Origin: Phascolarctos cinereus
Taxonomy: Eukaryota; Chordata; Mammalia; Diprotodontia; Phascolarctidae
Length of the DNA stretch: 64,000 nucleotides
Assembly (NCBI RefSeq): GCF_002099425.1
Contig: NW_018344004.1
Location: 4,243,501 to 4,307,500, forward strand
Direction of reading: 5' to 3'
The notes under the pieces were generated by a model. The model was not told where the DNA came from. It was given only the letters and a program-made list of their open reading frames with translations, and made no database searches. Below are positions 52,001 through 61,000 of this stretch, in pieces (position 1 is the first letter of the stretch; each line of letters opens with the position of its first letter). The translations under genes and the position numbers were made by a program.

Positions 52001-55000
52001 AAAGTGAGATAATCCCTGTGTGTTATATCAGAGACATGCCTATGTATAAATATTTACAGAATAGATAGAAAACAAACTAGCCTTAGCCAACAGAACTTAA
52101 TGAGCTTAAGGTAGAGGGTTGGAAGACAAAGGTAAGGATGTGATGAGAGAAGCAAGTGAAAAGGAGGGGTCTGTGTGGCTATACAGAAGGGTCAAGGGGA
52201 AGGGAAAGGAATAAAGCTCTATACGTCACCTGTGTGCAAGGCGCTGTGTTAATTGAGCACTTTCCAAATATATCGTTTGAGTCTCACAGCCACCCTGAAG
52301 GATAGGTGCTGTTATTATCCTTATTTTACGGTTGAGGGAACTGAGGCAAAGAGTGAAGTGCTTTGTGCAAGGTTGTATAACCAGTGAGTGTCTGAGGCTG
52401 GATTTGTACTCAGGTGTTCCTGACTCCATGGTCCAATGCTGTTATCAGTGCATCATCAAGAAGTAGCCTGGGCTTCATAAAATCCTTTCCCTAATGTTCC
52501 TTAACCGATTGGTAAAGGATGCTTAAAACAACTATTCAGTAAAGTTTAAAGGAGGGCTTAAAGAATTTCAGTCAGAAGGTAAGCAAACAAAATAGAAGCT
52601 ACTGTATCAAGATTTGGCTGTGTTTTTTATATGAAGCTATGCATTTTCTTGGTTAATGCAAATGATCTAACTTCTCATCTTAAATCCAACACAGGTGCAA
52701 AAATACTTCTTGGAAATGAAAAATAAGATGCCCTCTTTATCCCCGATAGACAAAAATTGGCCAGCAAGACCTTACCTCTTCTTGGATTCTACTCACAAGG
52801 AACTAAAAAGGATTTTCCATTTGTGGAGGGTACGGTACCGTATGCTGCCACTTTAAGAATTTGACTGTCTGTTGAGTTTATATTAAAAGTATGTTTGTAA
52901 GAAATCTTCCTTCCAGAATTGCAGAGAAAGTCTCAGGACTTAGGCTACTGTTTCCTTTTGTTCTTTATATTTGACTTGCTGTGATAACTTACCCCTCACT
53001 CCTAACCCTGGTGTCTTCTCTCTGAGAATTTCTCCCATTTACCCTGTGTATGTCTTGTATGTACATACTTACTTACATGTCGTCTCCCCTTTACATTTAC
53101 CTTCCAAGCACAAGATTATATAAAAATAGGCTTTCTGGATTAACTTTCTGACTGTTAGACTGTGAGCTTCTTGAGGACAAGGACAGTGCTTGCAATTTTC
53201 TGTGTATCCCCAGCACTTAGCAGAGTGCCCATTGTGCAGAAGTATTTTAATAAATGCTTATTCACTGACACAGCAGTGTCTGGACAGCTACCCTGGAGCC
53301 ATATATTCCAGCTGATGGTAAGAGTAGGTATTGTAAGGACTTATGCTACTTGTTAATTAGAAATACCCTCCCCTCCCCAGGTGGGTTGCGATGGTTTCAG
53401 TTTAATTGTCTTCATGCCTGTTAATATTCTGCACACCTGGAAAAATTGGATGAAGCATTTGAATTAATTCATGTTTGTCTTAGATGCTGTTATGGAGATG
53501 GTGAAAATCTACCCAGTTGCAAACATGAGAGTTACTTTTTCTTTTCTCTGCCTTTTAAAGCTCCCTGTGCAATCCTCATAATTAAGCTAACTCTTAAAAT
53601 TTCTTTCTGTAAGGAATTAAGGTTACTGGTAGTAAATGGAGTGTCTTGGAGTCAAGAAGATGGGTTCCATTTCTACCTCTAACTTGTGATGTATGTGACT
53701 ATAGGCGAGTGCCCCAGGCACCTCTTTCAGGAGGTAGATTACAGATAAGTATTGGTGTAGTCATCTTCCATGCTGGAGCTTCCTCCCACCAATGAGGTCA
53801 TAGGTAGTGAACCTCTTCCCACCTCTCCTCCTCACCCAACCCATTCCATACATACAATACAGAGTCTAGAAACTGATCAGTCCTGTCCACATTCCCATGG
53901 CATGAGGAAATGCATACATTAGACAATTTTTTACACATTCACTATAACCTGCCCTTTTTTATTTCTAGCTGTTTTTAGCTAAGGAATTGGTTTCTGCGTT
54001 ATAGATGGAACATTTCTGTTCCACTTGCTTTCAGTGAATACAATTGTTCAAAGAATATGCCTGGGGAAAGGAATGATATGGGCCTCAAAGCCATCGAATT
54101 AGAACATATTCAGACCATGGAAGGCCATGGGCATAAAAGACACATTTAAGATTTTCAGATTGTATAAGTCACATCATAGGATTTATAAACCTCTGCCGTA
54201 GAAAGGCAACTAGACTTTGAAGTCCTTTGCATTTATGTAAATTTCCTCCTAATGGAGGAAGTTAATCCAAAAAGCCTATTTTTATATAATCTTGTGCTCG
54301 GAAGGTAAATGTAAAGCTGGCAGCAACCTCAGAGGCTTCTCAGGTCTCCCCCGCCTCATTTTGTAGATAAGGAAACCGACTCTTGCCCGAATTACTCACA
54401 CAGATTGTAAATAGCAGACTTAAGATTTTAATCCATGCCTGCTGACTCCAAACCTAGGTAGGGCTCTTTCCACATTACCTCCTTTCGAGTCTGCACTTTA
54501 TCTGACAATGTGTTGTGGAACTGAAGTGTTTCTTGTAAGAAAGGTCCACTAAGGTAAGGTGAGATATGGGGAGTGAATAAAAAGGAGCCTGCAGCGTGTG
54601 TTTGAAGAGGCCTTCTTTAGTCACCATGTGTGAGAAATGACATAATCTGCTGCATTTATACAAGAATGTTGTTGTTGAGTCATTTCAATCATTTGTGAGC
54701 CCATTTGGGGTTTTCTTGGCAAAGATACCGAAGTGGTTTGCCATTTTCTTCTCCAGCTCATTTTACAGATGAGGAAACTGAGGCAAACAGGGTTAAGTGA
54801 CTTGCACAGGGTCACACCACTAGCAAGTGTCTGAGGCCTGACAGACTCATGAAGATGAGCCTTCCAAATTCTAAGCTCAGTGCTCTATCCATTGTGCCAC
54901 GTGCTCTCTGTCTCTAGCTAGCTGTTGAATTTTCAGTGTGAGCACTTACACCTCAGAAATTGGCAAAAGCTACAAATCAGGAGCTTGATTTATTGTTTTG

Positions 55001-58000
55001 TTGGTTGTTTAGACTTAAGAAAGCGATGGAGAAAATGTTAATAATGCAGATTAACCTTAAAACTGTTATTCAGTTGGGTTTTTTTTGTTTGTTTGTGTTT
55101 GTTTTTCAGAGAACTGGTTGTTAAACATTTACTAACATATCCCTGCTTTGGGTAAATCATTTAAACTATGAGGCCTCCGTTTATTTATCTGTAAAAGCAG
55201 TGTCACACTAGCTAATCTTGATGGTCCCTTCATATCCTATACTTGTGTCACTTCCCTCTAGGATCATAATCTTAGAGATCATCAGGTCCAACTCTTCATT
55301 TTACAGATGAGGAAACTGAGGCACTAGGAGTTTAAGGGACTTGGTCAGGATCACACAGATGGTACATGTCTTATTTGAGATTGGATCCCAGGTCTTCTTG
55401 GGTTGTTATGACTGAAACATTTTGTAAACTGTAAATCCCTGTATGTGAATTATTATTATTAGTGCAGTGATAGTAACTGAATAGATAGGATTACAACAGT
55501 ATGTAAAAAAAAAATTAGACTGATTTCTCTTTCTAGCTGTACCCCTATCTCCATATGTGAACTTCCCAAGAGCCATCAACCTAATGTTAGTCTCTTTCTT
55601 TATGAATTGCATGGTGGCATCTGTGTCACAGGTATAATTTAAAATGTAAGAAGACTTCCATATGCATTTCCATAGCTCTAGTGTCCCCAAGGCTCCTAAT
55701 ACAGCTCCCAACCATGTCCAATGTCTGCATGCAGCATCAATCCCACATTATTGATGACAGATGAGAGAATACTGATGACTGGAGTGAACTGAATCTGAAA
55801 GTGGGGAAATGGTGCTCCTAGAACCATGCCTAGAGAGAGGACTATATCTATAGTATAGAAAAAAACTATGTTATTTTGACGGGGGGAAATAATTATGTTT
55901 TATTACTTTTTTTCCAAGAGACTAAGAATTTGGGGGGTGGAAAGGGGAAGGCAATATCTCTAATTTCTTCTGTGTAGGGAACTCCCTATAGCAATGTGCA
56001 TTTAGGGTGCCTCCTATGTATCAGGATAAGGGGGCAGCTAGGTGGTACAGTGAAGAGAGCACTGGACCTGGGGTCAGGAAGACTCATCTTCCTGAGTTCG
56101 AATCTGGCCTCAGACCCTTAGAAGTTATGTGACCCTGTGCAAGTTACTTAAGCCTTTTGCCTCAGTTTCTTCATCTGTCAAATGCACTGGAAAAAGAAAT
56201 GGTAAACCACTCCGGTATCTTTTCCAAGAAAACCCCAAGAGTGGGATACGACTGAGATGACTGAACAACAGAGAAATCTCCCTCTACCAATGCAAGTTTG
56301 CAACTGTTGGGCAACTTATAGCTTTAGAAAAAGACCTGAGATCTTCCTGACTCCCAGTAAGGCTGACCACTGTTCTTCATGATTCCTGCAACTATTGGAT
56401 GACTTATAGTTTTAGAGAATGACTTGAGACCTTCCTGATTCCGAGGCCAAGCCTCTGTTCACTGGAGTACTGTGCCTGTCACCATTGCCGTATTGGTCTT
56501 AAAAGCAAAACTTCATTGTGTTGTTTATCTCTATAGTTGTTGTTGTTTGGATTACTTACCATGCCATTTAAATGTGATTGATAATCCAGCAAGAAAACAT
56601 CACGTCTGGTTTTCTCTTTCATGTGCTACCTCGCAGTGTAAAAAATACAGAGACCAATTCACAGATCAACGGAAGCTTATCTATGAAGAGAAACTGGAAG
56701 CCAGCGAACTCTTCAAAGACAAGAAGGCCTTATACCCATCTAGGTACTGTAGTTTCTATTTTACTCACTGAAATAATTAATTAAAAAGGTTTGACAAATA
56801 GATGTGGAGGCAATAATTCCAGGGATATTTTAGTTCTGCAGCAAATAATTATTTCCTTATATCATGAATTATTTGTTAACCATAAAAATAAGAATATTTA
56901 TTACATACATATATATGCATGTATGTCAGTACATTAGTGAAATGATACAGAAGGTAGCGTTGGTAACGTGCTCAACACTGTATAAAATAATTGGGTAAGA
57001 CCCATCTTTTAAAACTCCTAATTATCATGAGCTATTCAGCATCAAGATTGAATACTTTGTGTTGGATTATGAGGCATTCTCCATGATTCCCAGGGAATAA
57101 ATACAATTTCTGTTGGCTGTTTTACAGTAATTATTGTTCAGATTGTCTTGCCTTAAAATATCTATGAAATTGGTCAGAATTGCACTTACATGATGAAATT
57201 AGGAGAGTGAATCAATTTGGAGCTTTTTGAGAGTTGCTGAGCCCCCATAAATGGTGCCCTTTAGCTCTGCTAACTCATTGAGCATTACTTAATTGACGTG
57301 CAGCTAGCTGATTCCCTATATAATAGGCCCACCACTGTCATAAATAAGGAACAGATTGCTAATTGCAGGTGCAGAGAGAGAAGCCATTTTTCTACCATTA
57401 GATGCCTTGCCCTACTTTTCTAACCGTGTCTCATAACGGTCATTTTTCTTCCGCATACTATAATTTTTCACTTGGTGATTGCGAGAAAAAAGTACCTTGT
57501 AAAGTCTTAAATATGTTAATGGCAATTTTATCATTTTCTCCAAAAAGAGCACCTGAAAATGAAAATATATTGCTCTACATTTTGTGGAGGTCTGCGTGGA
57601 GAGAATTACACAGATCAGTTTGCTTGAAATATTATTCCTCTTCCAGCATTTTCCCTAAGTTATCAGACACATTCTTTTAGAACAATAAAGATGGCAAAAA
57701 TAATGATAAAGAACAGCTGGATTGTAACTTAAATCATGACTTAAATTGGAAATTGGGTATTTGTCCTTGTTTGGAAGCTATTTTCTTTGTTAACATGCTT
57801 TGGAAATTGATAATGAATTTTTTGATGAAGTTTTCCTGAAGGTGGTTATTTAGAAACAAATAATGCTAAGAATACTACTTAGTAGAATTTGTGGAGCATT
57901 TTGATTAATTCAGTTTGGGGTTTAACTTTTGAATTGCCAAAATGGCAATAACAAGAACCTAAGCCTTTATACTTGGTCATTTGGTTGTTGGTAAGTTTGT

Positions 58001-61000
58001 TGGTCCATAGTACTGACAGGAATGGAATGACTGGGTTGTCTCCTAAAACTTTTCATGACATTGCACGTCTTGGGGAACGGAGTGTTTCACAACCTCCTAT
58101 AGAGAATTTTCTTCCTTAATCTCCCAACCAGTTCTCATGGAGAATTTCATTTGCAATTATGAGAACTCTTCAGCTCGGATCGAGGCTTCCAGTGCCCTGC
58201 CCGCAGCTGTGGGCTCTTGGTTTTTGTAAAGATGCTCATGTCTGAGGGTCAGTGGAACAGTGGAAAGAGCAGGGAGATGATCAGAAGATCTGCCTCCGGG
58301 TAGAGTTCAAATTCTGCCTTTGGGCTTTACTATTTGTCTCATTGGACAAGTTATCTCACCTCCCTGGGCGTCAGTTTCCTTCTCTGTAGAATGAGACAGT
58401 TGGCCTAGATAGTCTCTGAGGGTTCTAACTCTGAATCTATAATTTTATCAATAATACATGATTTTGCTTTGTCAGAATTTGTTGAGTTATTTGTTGTTAG
58501 AATTCATGTGTTGTTATGTAAAGTAAAAACTGAAATTTTCCTTCTGGCAGCTTGTGTCTCTTTCTATTTTGTTCTGTGAAAGTGGCTTAATGTGTCCTAG
58601 GAGGATAGAATTGCACTTTTCTCATGTATTTCCTATTCAGAGCCTTATTTAAAAGATCTAGAGTGAGGAAAGGCATGTCGTTTTCTTTCATATTAGTTGT
58701 TCTGCATGGAGTTACTCTAACAAGTATTCTACTCCTATGCCCAGAAACACCTATTGATTTCTTTTCCTCTTGGAGACTGAAAATTAAATTTTTCATTGTG
58801 TCAGGTGGTGGTAATTATCTGTACCCTTTCTCCCATCACTACACATTGTGAAAAGCTGCTAATAAATGCTTTGGGAACAGCTGCAGTTAAGGCTTTTTCA
58901 TTTGAGCAGATGACAAGGACCTACTCTTTATTCATGCAGTGTCATGTACCTACTCTGTAATGTTCCTCAGCTGAGTGCCTCATGAGGTGTGGGGGTAAAG
59001 AAATTGATATTGCCAGCAAATGCTATGGCAACATGAAAAAATAAATGTGAATAGAATTAATATGCGTTTCTAGCTGGGATTGAGGACCAGGTGCAAGTGA
59101 TAAAACACTGTAATATATAAAAATTTGAATGTCTGCATTTTTATGAAGGTGGCACACTCTTCCCATAGGAGTGTTAGGTTTCAATTCCATATTGAACCTG
59201 ACTGTTCACTAACAGTGTGACGTCCATTTAAAACCATTAAAATATTTTGTTTCCTTTTTTTTATTGTTGTAGTGTTGGCCAGCCATTCCAAGGGGCTTAC
59301 CTGGAGATTAGTAAAGACCCCAAGTATAAGAAACTCAAAGATGCCATTGAAGAAAAAATTATCATTGCTGAAGTTGTGAACAAAGTTAACCGAGCTAATG
59401 GGAAGGTAAAAATACCAACAGTGAAGACTTACCTAAAAATGTGAATTAAGCAGAATGCTTTTCCCTGCTTTTCCAGATATTAATGAATGTTTTAAATTTC
59501 TGCTTGGGCTTTCATCAGGATCACTGTGAAGGATGGGGAGAGGGCTCTGGGATTTGGGACCAGTATGATTTGGGGGAATCCCTTCCCTTCTCTACCCTCC
59601 TCTTCTTCATCAGAGTTATGGTAGAACAGTTGGAACTCAGACTTTTTTTATTTATTCACAGCATAGCATTATTCTTTGCCAGGAGGAATTATGGCCCAAT
59701 TCACAAGAGTTGGGAGACTCGTTTGTGACAAACCTAGCCAAAACTTACCAGCCTGCTGGTTAACACCAGCACACTATTCTTTGAGAGCCACAGGATTATA
59801 GTCTTTAATGTCCCTTCTAACTCTGAATTCAATGACTTTGTTTTTCCTGGTGACATTAGATTGAATAATGTGATAGAGCCAAGAAAACTTTGACACAAGG
59901 TAGAATTTTAAAGCTTTAAGAAACCTTAGAATTCATTTCGTATAATTCCTTCTTTTTCTGCAAGTGAGAAAACTGAGTCCTAGGGAATTGAAGTCAGTTG
60001 CCCAAGCTAGTTAATGGTAGAGATGAGGCTACAACCCAGTTCTCTGATTCTGCATTCATTGGTTTTTCCAGTACATCACGTTGCCTCTCATTCAATGCAG
60101 CATGTTCACTAGATGTACACATCTGTAGGCAAAGTAATGTATTATGGAATCAAATTATGTTCTGGAAATAACTGTTGCTTATGGTTTTTAATAGGTGGGT
60201 AGTTGTTGCCAATCCATTACTATTACAAATCCTTTACTATTTACATCTTGGTCTTTCATTTTGCCTTTTTTTTTTCCCCTTCAGTGTGCATCCAGGATTT
60301 TCCTTCTAACGAATAATAATTTGCTTCTTGCTGATCAAAAGTCTGGACATATTAAATCCGAAGTCCCTCTGGGTGATGTTACAAAAGTGTCCATGAGCTC
60401 ACAAAATGATGGTTTCTTTGCTGTCCACCTAAAAGAGGTAAATTTTAAGTAGGTTTTCTGCTATTAAGCTGGTTGTTTAAAAGTAGGAAGGTCTGACTTC
60501 CATATGTGGTTCATTGTATAATTTGAGGTTTATGCTGAATTTAGCCATTATCAAGTTACTCATTTGAAGTGAATGGAAACCAGCTTGTACAACTCAGATG
60601 TGGACTTTTCCAGTCATTTAATGACTACTCAGCTTAACTCATGTTTGATTATATGTTCACTTAACTGTTCCTTTATTGAATAATTTTTTCTTACATGTGT
60701 TTGTACAATTAGTGGATAGAAGTTGTGTGAATACATACACACACACACACACAAACACATATCTTTTTCTTCCTTGCCAACATGCAATTAGCAAATGTTG
60801 AACATGGGAAGAAGGCAGTGAAAAGAGAGAAAGCCTTACCACGATCACAATTTTTCAGGCATGCTGTGTTTTAAGCCATATGACTGACTAGTACTTCTCC
60901 TCCTAGACCTTTAAGAACATGGATTCTGGAACTAGTAATACCACTGAATGTTATCCCATGTAATATTGACTCATAATTCTTTCTGCCCTAGCCTTCCCCT

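Larger units (their letters stand above)
49358..52694. other. Intron 18 contents
   Basis: Almost wholly repeat: L3/CR1-like LINE 49500-50845 split by a SINE at 49962-50225, RTE-like piece 50950-51300, L2 3' end 51625-51972, reversed MIR 52210-52460. Confidence 0.65.
52830..56636. other. Intron 19 contents
   Basis: L2 3' end 53010-53275, composite SINE 53640-53830, SINE remnant 54300-54480, MAR1-like SINE 54668-54900 (reverse), dispersed repeat copy B 54924-55130, MIR-like 55258-55400 (reverse), MAR1-like SINE 56031-56271, local duplication 56299-56442. Confidence 0.65.
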
